Of a stretch of DNA of 19,224 nucleotides, positions 9,066-18,717 are shown piece by piece. Origin of the DNA: Phoronis ovalis. Lineage: Eukaryota; Phoronida; Phoronidae. The position numbers and the translations under genes were made by a program. Where the stretch lies: assembly GCA_028565635.1 (NCBI GenBank), contig JAOXYB010016132.1, forward strand, positions 1 through 19,224, written 5' to 3'. A model generated the notes under the pieces. That model saw nothing but the letters and a program-made list of their open reading frames with translations. It made no database searches and was not told where the DNA came from. Position 1 is the first letter of the stretch. The number at the start of each line of letters is the position of its first letter.

Positions 9066-9842
9066 GATGGTTTAACAATGTTCAAAAGAAAAATCCATGA
9101 ATTTTCAAAAAAAAAAAAAAATAATAAAATAGTGTTTTTTCCCCCACTAAATTCAACATGTATTTTATCAGGAAAACTATATTTTGTGCATTAAAAAGTA
9201 AATTGAAAATTTAAAACTCATGTCCACATTTTCATGGAATGCCCCTGTAACATTTGAAAGTTGTTAGTCTTTCTAAACAGTGAGACCTTAAGTTACATTT
9301 ATAAATACATTTACAGAAAACATTGGGAAAGGTCTGTCCTTTTTTGTTGGACAAAACCGAGGCACAGGTTAATATAAGTAGTGTCTATAAAGAATTCCTG
9401 TATACAGTAGTGTGGGGGTGATCTTTCAATACAAATGACCTGCAACCTAATAAGTATATAATCTATGCTAACAGGCAACTCCACAGTCAGTGATTACAGC
9501 ATTAGCTGAAGTAGACTAGACATTTGACTACAGCTCAAGTTTGATCAATACATGCCACGATTGGCATAGCAGGTACTAAAATTGTAATAAGAGCAGCACA
9601 AACTGCAGTAAGGAAGATATTAGTTAGCACAATCATGTTGACATTCTCCCTATTAATCTATCAATTATTTAGCATTTTAATTTATTTTCATAGCATTATA
9701 GATTTGTTGAAAATTCTAAATTTTCAAACATCAATTTACATTTAAGTTTAGTTAAAATTTGTTTTCTGAAAAATAGCTATTTTATAAAAATCACATTTTT
9801 TTATTAAGTATTATTTTTATGTGGTCTACTGATATAAATGCA
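9066..9842. other. Noncoding stretch
   Basis: An A-rich run occurs near 9108-9128. I see no exon, RNA gene or structured repeat that I can support. Confidence 0.45.
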
Positions 9843-10305
9843 AATGTTAACAAACTTGCTGGCCTAAGTACACCATAGCACAAGGCTTCGTTGACACTAC
9901 CTACGAATATAGTACCAGCATATTAATACGCATATTTTTTTATTTTTTTGGGGGTGTGTGGCATTTTTGTGGTGTTTTATAATGTCAACATGCTGTACTT
10001 TCTGACTATAAAGCAATAAAATTCCAGAGATCATTACAATTGGAATTTGAATTCAGGCCTATTTGCCACAGGAAAATAGCGAGTCATGGGTCGATTTTGT
10101 TCCGCAATTTTCTCAAAATCAGTATGGACAAGACTGCACGAAATATTAACTAGTAGTGTACGAAAGTGTGTACGCTTACATTATGAAGAGATAATAGTTC
10201 CGGGAATGTTGCTCTATTAGATATGTGCATGAACGTTGCAACATTTTTCTATTGAGTTGGATGGGAAGTCTAATGGTGTACTTAGGCTTGCTGGTGTTGA
10301 CACAA
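9843..10305. repeat. Possible small element bounded by an inverted repeat
   Basis: CCTAAGTACACCAT at 9861-9874 is the exact reverse complement of ATGGTGTACTTAGG at 10274-10287, and the match continues outward in weaker form (TGTTAACAAAC against GTTTGACA-type sequence near 10290-10303). About 400 bp lies between them with no coding frame. A degenerate MITE is plausible; no target-site duplication was found. Confidence 0.4.
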
Positions 10306-12481
10306 CGTGAAATCATAGTATAGTGTGTAAATTATTCATAGTGCACTTTTATTTCAGTTTAACTTTAGTAGCAGATTTAGTAGTTATGGTGCAACTAAAT
10401 ATGGTTAGAATGTACATCAATGTTAATACAGTGTCAGTAATTAACACTCATCATAGCACCTTGTTGCTAATATTGTGTTAAAACATGTGGTGTTTTTAGA
10501 AAGTACTTGAAATGAAAAAGCTTCATTATAAATTATTCAGTTGAATATCATAAACCAAAAATAAAAGAAGTATTAAAAAATAACAAGTCACAATGAATCC
10601 CTGGATTACATGGTAGGACTATCAACAAAGTCAGAATACTGCAAGTAATTTTGTTCAGTCAGTGACCTCAAGTGTGAGATATTCTTGTTAGTTTATCTTC
10701 TCACCACTGGTTGGAGTTGCGATGAAATCTGCTGATTTGACAAGATCTATCCAGTTTTCAGTTTTTCCCTGATCCAGTAGTGTAATGATAATTTGTAGTG
10801 ATAACATTTAGCTATTGTTTGATTAAGTGTTGGAATAGCTGTATTTGCTTAAAGTAATGTACAGTTTGCAAGCACATAATTTCCAACTCTACTTCGTCTC
10901 ACTATGGTAGAGAATCAAAATCGGCAAATTTTTCATGAAAGTTCAAGTGAACTGTTTCAGAATAACCTATAGTTTATCTTAGTTTAGAAGTTTTATTAAA
11001 ACCGAATTGAAAAGTATTATTAAAAATTACAATATAGGAATTATTTATAAATTACATTTATTTTTTTCAAAATTAAAGCACTAGAAAATTTACACATTAT
11101 TGCTATAATAAAAATACCTTGAAGCATTTATCAAAACATTTTAACAATTTATACTCTTTTAGCTATGAGTTGATAAAAAGCTTTTACGACAAATGTCTAC
11201 ATTTCATTTTTATAAATTTGCGCATACTAAAGATTAATCATAACATACTTATCAAAATCAATTTGTTTCAAGATATGTCGAGGAAAAAGGAATGTTGCAC
11301 TAATTGTACAATGTTTAGTTGAGCTTAATAACATTCCATATGTTTGCAACTTAAATGACACGCATGCATATCATCTTCACAACAATTATTTTTTTATCAT
11401 CTTTGCGCAGTAAAACATTGAGACATGAAATCAAATAAGACGAAATCTAAATAACGTTCAACCGTTTTGTCAAATATTTACCTCAATATAAAATTCCATG
11501 TCACATGATATGCTGTACCTTGTCATTCAGTTTTGTTACATAACATTCAAGTAAATGAACAGCAGGTGAAAGCTGTAACAGTGATACACATTGTGTTACC
11601 AGGAACAAAATTGTACACTGGTACCATATGAATATGACATCATAAGTTAGCAGAACAAGTGCAACATTAAAAGACAAGACTGGCATATTGATGCAAACTG
11701 AATGAAGAAACCGAAGATGTAGTATGTCATCAAATGATTAATATTCCCATACTTATAAATAACAGCCAGGATGGCTAAAACTGTAAATCTAAAACACTGA
11801 TACTACTGTCATATACACAGTATTCTAATTTCTATTCTTCACATGTACAAATTACATACAAAATAATGATTACAGAATCCCTTTAAAACACCAGTTTTAA
11901 GACTAGGCACAGAAAACAAAGCTTACAGCATTTTCTGTTTGCAGAACTTTCGTTTCTTCCATTTAATCCAGGTTTTAAGTATTGGTGGGTACTAGAAGTA
12001 TTCACTGATGCCAATTCAACCCATCATGTGATAATCTACAAAATACAACAAAGCAATTACTTGATGATTCAAAGCTGCGGCAATAATAACAAACCAAATA
12101 TGGATACAAATTTAAACAACAATAATTTCGCTGCAAGACCTCATTGTCAGGAGGTTATTATGCACTTGACGTAACCGTTACCATGACTGGAATCACAATT
12201 TAAACAGTAAGAATTTTCTAGTTCTTTCCATTTATACATCCCTCAACCTTTCAGTTAATTAGTGAACTGCTGCACAGTGGTGAGATAATCAATTTTACAC
12301 ATTCAGACAAATGGACAAGTTTCACGCACTTGGTGGGCTACCATCGTGTTCCCTGTATGACCCAAATGTAATGGAAGCACTATGTCATTGTTCATTCATT
12401 AAATGGATGCTGGGAACACTTGGATATTCGCAGTGATCAATATGGTGGTTCCAGTTACAAGAAAACCATTATAGTTGGGGA
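10306..12481. other. Noncoding stretch between the two recognised genes
   Basis: I find no exon that I can support. Frames at 11119-11322 and 11501-11686 are AT-driven or lack domain character. A minus-strand ATTAAA lies near 11963 and could serve the 3' end of DEK, whose 3' UTR should fall somewhere in 11900-12600. Confidence 0.4.
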
Positions 12482-12622
12482 CTTATTAATGAATCATCAG
12501 ATTGTGAAGAGGCACACAGAAAGATAATTCACACTTATGAACAATTATGTTCCTGTTGTTCTTAAATGTAAATTAATTTCCTTTGCATGTGCTTCTTCAC
12601 AGCTGATGATTCATGAAATAAG
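12482..12622. repeat. Foldback hairpin at the 3' side of DEK
   Basis: The left arm 12482-12544 pairs with the right arm 12556-12622: CTTATT-ATGAATCATCAG-TGTGAAGARGCAC and further in AAAG..AATT and GAACAA, with small bulges and a loop of about 11 bases. The whole is 141 bp. It is longer than a usual animal miRNA precursor and more like a small foldback MITE. It overlaps the only candidate terminal exon of DEK (12597-12602). Confidence 0.65.
12597..12602 (-). CDS. DEK: Weak candidate for the last codon and stop of DEK
   Basis: The exon at 12810-12878 ends in phase 0 at a strong donor after codon 397, so a short terminal exon is required. Vertebrate DEK ends only about three residues later. On the minus strand AATCATCAG at 12603-12611 could act as an acceptor, followed by CTG TGA, giving a final Leu and stop. 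Because the site lies in a foldback arm and its pyrimidine tract is poor, this is little more than a guess. Confidence 0.15.
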   Translation of the reverse strand: M

Positions 12623-12809
12623 AAAACATTTGTAGGATGCATATAGTTCCCCCGACTATATATAATACTAGCATATAACTGCATGCACTTTATCTTAATA
12701 TATCTAGTATAATATATCTACCTATCAGTAGTTTGTAAACGTATCTCATGGTTGAGCAACTGACAATTAGTGTTCCTGTAACGCAAAACATTTCATATAA
12801 CCAACATAC

Positions 12810-12878
12810 CTGTTTGACTGTGGATTTGATAAAATCTTTTCTTTCAGTAAGGTCAAAATCAGGAAATTCGGCATAAAC
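12810..12878 (-). CDS. DEK: DEK exon: end of DEK_C domain
   Basis: The 69-base exon encodes 23 residues (VYAEFPDFDLTERKDFIK then STVKQ), phase 0 on both sides. The acceptor is TTTTGTAG at 12886-12879 and the donor CAG|GTATGT. It matches the last part of vertebrate DEK, where VYENYPTYDLTERKDFIK is the known counterpart. The previous exon ends KTVLKQ, so the junction falls inside the DEK_C fold. Confidence 0.93.
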
Positions 12879-15800
12879 CTACAAAATCTCGACAGTTGAA
12901 ATTAGTTTATATATGAACTCCATCTGTTACTCTAGTGTTGTGTCAGACTATAAGCTATGGTTTTGCAGTAATCAAAATTAGCACATTTTATTCGGCACTG
13001 TTTCAGAAAAATGACTCAATGGTCCAGATCTTATTTCTCAAGCTGTTGTTATCATTACACAAAAACCACTCATTAGTAGCTAGGTATAAAATAACCCCAC
13101 TTTTTTTCTGGAGCAGCTCTTTATTTACCTTCAAACAGAAATAACTGGATGGAAGCACACAATTTAATAACTAAAATGATAGAATTCTATATGTTCTTCA
13201 ATCACAATGTTTGATGCCTTTAATTTTTTCAAGTTTAAAAAATATTTACGAAATTTAACCAGCATCTGTGTCTGCAAAAAGATTAATGACATCATACGTT
13301 GTGATAAAAGATCAGTGCGAGCAAACTGCACATGCCAAAAATCAGACAGTATATTTCCACCTAGTTATTTCATTTTCAAGTTAGGTACTTTTAAAAGTAT
13401 GGCTGCATTTTTAATTTTATCATAATCATAATGATCAACGAATTGAAAGTATTCTTGCAGTTCCTTTTGATTCTGAAATTACTACGAAAGGAATCGACAG
13501 CCTTGCTTCTCATTAAACACTTTGTGATACAAAATCTGACATTAAGAAAGGTTCTTTTATAACCCAAATTAGTTAACAGTTGTCATTAAGATAGAGAGCT
13601 CCATTTTCATCTATTTCACCTTTCACCATATTATTTGTTGTATCCCTGGAAACTTAAGTTTGTGTTCCTTTTGGAAGAACAAGCGAGACAGCTAAAGTAA
13701 GTTTATGGGTGCCGAGTCACATCCAGCAAATATTAAAAATTAAATATTCGTAGAAAACTACAAATTTGATTCCCGTACCTGCTTGAGCACAGTTTTCATT
13801 GTGACTTCCTCAAGATTTGCACCATCCAAGAATTTTTTAATAACATCTTTGATCTGGTCATTCGTTGGAGGAGATTTTTTCTTTGCTATTAGAGGCTCAT
13901 CATCTGAATCACTGTCCGTATCTTCAGCAACTGAAGCAAATATACACAGTTTAGACAATATTACATAGAGCTTTTCAGCTTTAATCAGCTCGAAATTAAC
14001 ATGCAAATATAAATTTTGGACACCTAAACAATAATTTAATATTAATCACATTCACACCTTTCCTTTTCTTCGGTGGTAATGATTTTTTCTCTTTCTTCGG
14101 CTTAATTTCTTTTTTCTTAACCTCTGCTTTTTTCTTAGGCTCTGGTTTTTTCTTAGGTGAATTTTCTTTTTTGGAAGACTCTATTTTTGCTTTCTTAGCT
14201 TTTGGCTGAAACATAATTAATACCATGCTTTTATTAATTTAGTGAGTCCCATTTTTTTAACAACATTGCAAAAAAAACAAAAACAAGTTAGATAAGAAAG
14301 GAAGTTTTTATTAATTTTTATTACAGGGTGTTATTTTCCTTCACATCAGCAGGTACATTAATTCAAATTATAGTGCTTGGGTATGCAAAATCTTCCTTCT
14401 TTACTTTACTATTCCTTCGTGGGACACCTGTCATACATTTCTCTCATTTTACTGCATTTTTCTTTCAAATAGAAGCTGTAATGTTTTTGCTTAATGTGAC
14501 CAGACGATGTCAGCTGTAATTACTATTTGCAACTGATCCTTCTAATATCTCAGTCCTATGCTATTTATACACATTATCATTCCTACTTACTTCTTCAATG
14601 TCTGATGCACTGCCTTCATCTTCACTATCGCTGATGTCACTCACTTCAGAACCGGAGTCGGACACCGACACATTCTCGTCACTTTTTACTTCTTTCTTGG
14701 GAGATTTAGATTTTTTCTCTTTTTTCTCAGAATTTGCTTGTTTTGTTTTCCTCTTCCTTTTTGTTTTATCTTTTGACTTGCCTAACAATTACATTATAGA
14801 TATAATTAGCCACTTCAATCATTAAATAGTAACATAATATAACCTTATAAACTTTCACTCTTTAAAGCAAACATGCCTATACAATTTTTAAACAAATAGG
14901 AAACAAGTTGAACATATGTTAATGTTTTCAGAAATCAAAGAATGGTGTATTATATGACTTTCTATTAGTGCTTTATACGAAACTGAGAGTTTGCTTCAGC
15001 TGTAATAAGAACACTTTGCATCATATAAACTATAAATGATTGGAATAGTGAATACTGTTCGCCTTGACAAAACGTAAAATGCATATTTTGTTCAGTATAT
15101 CCCAGAGAAAATGGTTACCAACAAAGGAAGTCCACTTACAAAAAATCTAAGACATCTCTTGTATTATTTCATATAACACAACAAAAATGAAATAATAGCA
15201 ACGAGTTTCTATTTGCTGAATAGTATGGTATATGGATTTAATGTGTTAAACATACTTCTTTTAGACTTGGGTAATGGTTTACCAGAATCTTTTGGGTTAA
15301 TTAAGAAATCCATCATTCTATTAACTATGTCCTCCTTCGTTCCTTTTTTTTCAACATCTAAAACATTACACAGGAACTTCAAGGGAGCCAAAAATAACCT
15401 GAAATAATCAATTTCAAAAGTTTACATTCTTATACACATTTTCATAGCATTGGTTATGATATAGCACAGATATTTTGACCCTTGGCATTAAGGTATATGT
15501 GTGGCAGACAGAAGACAGAATCTTAGAAATATGAACAGAAAACAGTTTCACAAAAATACATTCACTTCAAATACAACTTAACAAGACAAAGCTTTTAGCA
15601 TAGTCTAAACAATACTTTTTATACAAAAGGTTAATCCTAGAGATTAATCACTGATAAACAAATTCATGCTTGCCATTAAACAATTGAAAATTCTTACTTG
15701 TTTATCGTTGTCACTTTTTTAGCATATTCTGCAGAATCTTTTTCAAAGTCAAATCCACAAAATTTACGAATGTTTTTCTTGACTTCACTGTTTGGTGCAA

Positions 15801-17378
15801 TACGACCATACAGTACTCTGTGCAACAACTTTAATTCATCCGCTTTAGTCTTAATGAGAACATGTTCAACTGAAATAATAAAACATAGGTTTTAACATAC
15901 TTCTTTCCTGGAAGATTAGTTTTGATGTATGCCTATGCACAATGAGTTACCACAGTACTTCTGATTGTAACAATCGGTTAAATTATGTGAGTATTGTATT
16001 ATTTTTTATCAGTATATTTGTTCTCAACATCACACTCCTCGCAAATTTTGTTTGGCACAATTCATTCAATTTTAAAATTTATTTTGTACGACTCAAACTT
16101 TCTAATCTGTAATTTATTTTTCTCTGAGCAGGTCAAGCGACCTGTTAAGTTTTAATTTTGGGTTAAAACATTACATTTTTGAAACATAAAATTTGAAAGA
16201 ATATAAGTCAACAACCCCTCATACTACATATTTGAAACTGCACAAATATTCCTTACATATATAGCTACAAAACTGTGTCTCAGAAATTTTACTTGGTTAA
16301 AAAAACTATGAATTTTTAAAGTTACGTCACCTCAATTTTGCTGATTTTTTTCTGATGCACAAACTTTGAAAATTCATATCTTCTGAACAGAGTAAAATTT
16401 CAAAAATCTGAGGCACTGTTTTGTAGCTGTATATGCAAAGATTATATACACACAGTTTCAACTATATAGCTTTTGTGGTTTTTGACTTATATTCCTTACA
16501 TTTCAAAAACGCAAAATGGTGTCCATACAGGTCACAGTCTACTCAGAGAAAGAAAAATTACACATTTAAAAAGTTTAAGTTGTATACTTTCAAAATATGT
16601 ATACTTTTGTCTGGCTACCTTTTCATTAAATTAGCTAAAATTTAATTCAAAGCTTACATGTGAACAAATTGTGCCGTAAAGTATTCGCTATCTTAAGCTA
16701 TATTTGGGCTGTATATGCCTCATACTTATACTATTTTAACAGTATTAACTGAAACAAACCAACATACTACGAGCACAGTCTCCAAGTTTGTCGCCCTTTC
16801 CTTCTGGAATTTCAAGTTTCTTCTCTTTAGGTGTGTCTGACGATATTTCGTTTGAAAGTCTTTCAACTTTTTTCCGTTCTCTTTTACCACTTTCCAACAC
16901 CACTGGCCTTTCCAAAAGACCAACTATAAAAAACATAGCATAAATTTTATTATTAATAATATAGGAAACTTTAACAGTATTTCCAAGCTAAAATCATCAT
17001 CATGCTTTATATTGTGAACAACACATTTGATCATGAAAGACTCACAAATCTACTATTGTTTGACAATAATCAAGGCGGTTTATTTCAGATATTAGATTGA
17101 AGCTAAGTTGAAGTCGATGGCTTCTGCTTCATTTTAAGATACATGTACATTTATAAATCTATTGGCCACTAGACCAAAGGTAATAGCTCACACCTTAAAA
17201 ACAATGGCATAAACTTACGTTTTGGTTCTTCCTCATCCTCACTTTCATCTTCTGATTCTTCCTTGTGCTTTTTTGGTGTTTTCTTTGGACTCTTTTTGGG
17301 ACTATCTTTTTTGGGGCTGGCTTTTTCTGTGTTATCAGTATCTTTCACATCTTGCTTGTCAGATTCTTCTGCTGTTAT
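12810..17378 (-). CDS. DEK: DEK chromatin protein, eight exons (5' and 3' ends missing)
   Basis: DEK is a nuclear chromatin-architecture protein that binds DNA, introduces positive supercoils, chaperones histones and is linked to mRNA splicing. Eight minus-strand exons join in phase to 397 codons: 17219-17378, 16768-16923, 15698-15869, 15256-15398, 14591-14781, 14058-14205, 13779-13930, 12810-12878. Human DEK has 375 residues. In order the protein shows an acidic/SPKK-rich start (1-53), the conserved GKRERKKVERL block and IPEGKGDKL (66-98), the SAP/SAF-box region (about 163-200) ending in SGKPLPKSK, a lysine-rich linker with an acidic serine patch (212-274), a second K-rich, NLS-like linker (275-323), DSDSDDEPLI (329-338), and the C-terminal DEK_C domain (about 345-397). 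The acidic Ser/Asp/Glu patches resemble CK2 sites. The initiating exon and the last codons are not securely located. Identification rests on clear recalled similarity to vertebrate DEK. Confidence 0.93.
12879..13778 (-). other. DEK intron, 900 bp
   Basis: It separates the last two recognised DEK exons. I see no further exon, repeat or RNA gene in it; the plus-strand frames 12935-13144 and 13207-13425 look like chance openings. Confidence 0.7.
13779..13930 (-). CDS. DEK: DEK exon: DEPLI acidic motif and start of DEK_C
   Basis: The 152-base exon has acceptor GCTTCAG and donor CAG|GTACGG. It enters in phase 1 (G|TT, Val324) and leaves in phase 0. It encodes AEDTDSDSDDEPLIAKKK, then SPPTNDQIKDVIKKFLDGAN and LEEVTMKTVLKQ. 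ANLEEVTMK is essentially invariant with vertebrate DEK and identifies the C-terminal DNA-binding and multimerisation domain. Confidence 0.95.
14058..14205 (-). CDS. DEK: DEK exon: lysine-rich linker
   Basis: The 148-base exon has acceptor TTTCAG and donor AAAG|GTGTGA, entering in phase 0 and leaving in phase 1. Its 49 codons are almost half Lys, with repeated PKKK/VKKK units (residues 275-323), and end PPKKRK, a good basic nuclear-localisation signal. This corresponds to the poorly conserved basic linker of vertebrate DEK. Low complexity means the family call depends on its neighbours and phase. Confidence 0.85.
14206..14590 (-). other. DEK intron, 385 bp
   Basis: The intron lies between the two linker exons. 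It has a phase 0 donor GAA|GTAAGT and a TTTCAG acceptor. A plus-strand frame at 14328-14519 is unrelated and shows no domain. Confidence 0.75.
14591..14781 (-). CDS. DEK: DEK exon: basic then acidic serine-rich linker
   Basis: The 191-base exon enters in phase 1 (A|GC gives Ser211) and leaves in phase 0. Its first half is Lys/Arg-rich (KDKTKRKRKTK, KSKSPKK) and its second half is acidic and serine-rich (DSGSEVSDISDSEDEG), ending SDIEE. The S-D/E-x-D/E pattern predicts many CK2 phosphorylation sites; in vertebrate DEK, CK2 phosphorylation controls DNA binding. The acceptor, TTGTTAG, is weaker than the others, but phase agreement on both sides supports it. Confidence 0.88.
14782..15255 (-). other. 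DEK intron, 474 bp
   Basis: The intron lies between the SAP-region exon and the first linker exon, with donor AGA|GTATGT-like sequence (A|GTATG). Nothing else is seen in it. Confidence 0.75.
15256..15398 (-). CDS. DEK: DEK exon: SAP/SAF-box region
   Basis: The 143-base exon enters with one base completing Lys163 and leaves in phase 1. Acceptor is ATTTCAG|G; donor is AGAA|GTATGT. It encodes LFLAPLKFLCNVLDVEKKG, TKEDIVNRMMDFLINPKD and SGKPLPKSKR. The two-helix L..LC..L.....G.K.D.V.R...FL pattern is the SAP motif that binds DNA, and SGKPLPKSK is a DEK signature. Frame reading from TTG at 15391 confirms the register. Confidence 0.95.
15698..15869 (-). CDS. DEK: DEK exon: conserved central (pseudo-SAP) region
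   Basis: The 172-base exon has acceptor TTATTTCAG and donor CAA|GTAAGA, entering in phase 1 and leaving in phase 2. It encodes EHVLIKTKADELKLLHRVL, YGRIAPNSEVKKNIRKFCGF and DFEKDSAEYAKKVTTINK. TDEL-LHKLLYxR, KKN-x5-F-GF-FEK of vertebrate DEK aligns along its length. It is the helical DNA-binding module immediately before the SAP exon. Confidence 0.95.
15870..16767 (-). other. DEK intron, 898 bp, with a foldback insertion
   Basis: More than half of this intron is the long inverted repeat at 16086-16586. The remainder shows nothing recognisable. The intron would be about 400 bp without the insertion, like its neighbours. Confidence 0.75.
16086..16586. repeat. Long foldback (inverted-repeat) element in a DEK intron
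   Basis: The left arm 16086-16321 is an imperfect reverse complement of the right arm 16364-16586, around a loop of about 42 bases. Matching blocks include TTCTCTGAG, GACCTGT, AATATAAGTCAA, TGAAACTG, AGCTACAAAAC and TATGAATTTT. The arms have diverged moderately. There is no coding capacity, so it is a non-autonomous MITE/foldback type. A target-site duplication is not evident. Confidence 0.8.
16768..16923 (-). CDS. DEK: DEK exon: GKRERKKVERL block
   Basis: The 156-base exon enters in phase 1 (C|TT, Leu54) and leaves in phase 1. It encodes GLLERPVVLESGKRERKKV, ERLSNEISSDTPKEKKLEIP and EGKGDKLGDCAR. Two donors compete: CTC|GTAGTA and, three bases later, GTA|GTATGT. I chose the second because it has the better consensus and yields KLGDCARI, restoring the RI pair and the spacing to DEL seen in vertebrate DEK (KLCEIERI). 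Use of the first would only drop one residue. Confidence 0.93.
17219..17378 (-). CDS. DEK: DEK exon: N-terminal acidic/basic low-complexity region
   Basis: The 160-base exon has acceptor ATAAACAG and donor AAAAC|GTAAGT, leaving in phase 1. Its 53 codons begin ITAEESDKQDVKDTDNTEK, continue with SPKK/TPKK repeats and end in an acidic run EESEDESEDEEEP. An in-frame TAA lies just upstream of the acceptor, so at least one earlier exon with the initiator Met is needed. The SPKK units resemble minor-groove-binding histone-tail motifs; an acidic N-terminus is typical of DEK. Confidence 0.88.
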
Positions 17379-17656
17379 CTGTTTATAGAAATATTAAACT
17401 ATATATATAATTGGACTTTAAATTTCAGCCATTTTTAATCTCGTTCCCAGATTTCAAGTGAAGCATGTTTTATGAAAAAATATGATCAAAAGAAAGTTTT
17501 CTGTTTGAATGAGGATACATTTAAGTTTTGTATGTATTTAAAAGAAATACTTTTAGAGATTAGCAAAAATATATAAATGTAAATGTTGCATTCACAGTTA
17601 GCTGGCGAGAGTGTTTTATTATTAAATATATAAATAAATATAATATACTATACATA
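17379..17656 (-). other. Upstream DEK intron sequence
   Basis: The stretch is noncoding up to the foldback element at 17657. No initiator exon for DEK was recognised here. Confidence 0.5.
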
Positions 17657-18177
17657 TGGCCTCCTGTGTATTATACAAAGTCCTGAAACATGAAGATGAC
17701 CATTCCACTGTAAACTAAAATTTAAGCACCAAAACTTCACTCAGCTTCAATATGCACCGACCTGATCACAAATGGATATCCTTCAACTTCCAATAACAAA
17801 CTCCTTCAACTCTTCATGAATTCCGATTATTTTCCAGAAAAAGATTCTCACAAGTGAATGTCTTGCCTGTCACTCATACTACACTACATTTATCTTTAAT
17901 CCAGTTTCGCGACCCAATTATACTTCAAGAAAATTGCTACGTCACAGATACAATTACAAAAGTATTCATTTTCAAGAATTGAATTTTTTTTTAAAAACCC
18001 CGGAATTTAAGAAGAAATGAATAACTTTGCTTGAAAGTAGAAGAACAGTAATTTGAGATCAGGTCGGTTCCTCAGCTAAGTGCAGGGATTAAATTTTTCG
18101 TGCTTAAATTTAAGTTTGAAGCGGGCTGTCAGGATCGTGTTTATGACTTTCTATCTTCTATACGACACAGGAGGCCA
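17657..18177. repeat. Foldback/MITE-like element with GGCCTCCTGTGT ends
   Basis: The ends are perfect 13-bp terminal inverted repeats, TGGCCTCCTGTGT at 17657-17669 and ACACAGGAGGCCA at 18165-18177. The similarity continues inward over roughly 250 bases per arm: AAATTTAAGCAC, ACCGACCTGATC and further blocks recur in reverse, meeting near 17917. The 521-bp unit has no coding frame. A clean target-site duplication was not found. Confidence 0.85.
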
Positions 18178-18717
18178 CACAGATAGTGTATCATATAATA
18201 ATATAAAACAGGTGAAATATCAAGGCGAGCTCAGATATACTTCCTAACTTCTTGGCTATTGCACATAAAATCATGTGTTTGTACTTAATGTCGCAACTTT
18301 AGAAATACGATCCATGAGCGTTGCTGATGCAGCAAAACATGATATTTGTCTGACATGTATGTTTTCGGTTGCTGAGCTTATTTGATTCTCAGAAAATTAG
18401 TACTTATTTTGTTCTTTTATTGTATACGTGTGGCAGAAAAAGCATGGAAGCAATTCGAAAATTTTATGGCAACAAACTGTGCAAATTTGAAAACAGATTT
18501 TTGCGCAATAATGTTTAATTCTAAAAATGATTGCCAAGACTAAATATGATCATTTATCAGACTAGTTTTCGGATGAAATGGTTATGTCATGGATACAACT
18601 TTACTTCTTATTTGGTTAATTTAAATTATCGATGAGGCAGAGAAAATGCACAGAAGTGATTTAAAAACAGTTTGACATAAACTACAAAACTTTGTGAAAC
18701 TGCTTTTGGATTTATCG
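18178..18717. other. Noncoding stretch upstream of DEK
   Basis: I looked here for the missing DEK first exon and did not find a convincing ATG with a phase 0 donor. No other feature is seen. Confidence 0.45.

Noticed and set aside
11501-11686. Minus-strand 61-codon hydrophobic frame
   Set aside because: It has no homology that I recognise, no splice or polyadenylation context, and AT-rich DNA easily gives such hydrophobic frames.
12482-12622. microRNA precursor
   Set aside because: The arms are about 60 bases with several bulges and the total is 141 bases, longer than usual animal precursors. A foldback repeat is simpler unless small-RNA reads show otherwise.
14598-14825. Plus-strand Ser/Phe-rich frame
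   Set aside because: It is the antisense of the acidic and lysine-rich DEK exon at 14591-14781; its bias is inherited from the GAA/AAA codons.
17222-17410. Plus-strand hydrophobic frame that looks like membrane segments
   Set aside because: It is antisense to the DEK exon at 17219-17378; antisense of Lys/Glu codons reads as Phe/Leu/Ser.
18280-18315. ATG GAT CGT as the DEK initiator exon (minus strand)
   Set aside because: The following donor-like sequence would give phase 1, whereas the exon at 17378 needs phase 0, and the peptide has no acidic character.
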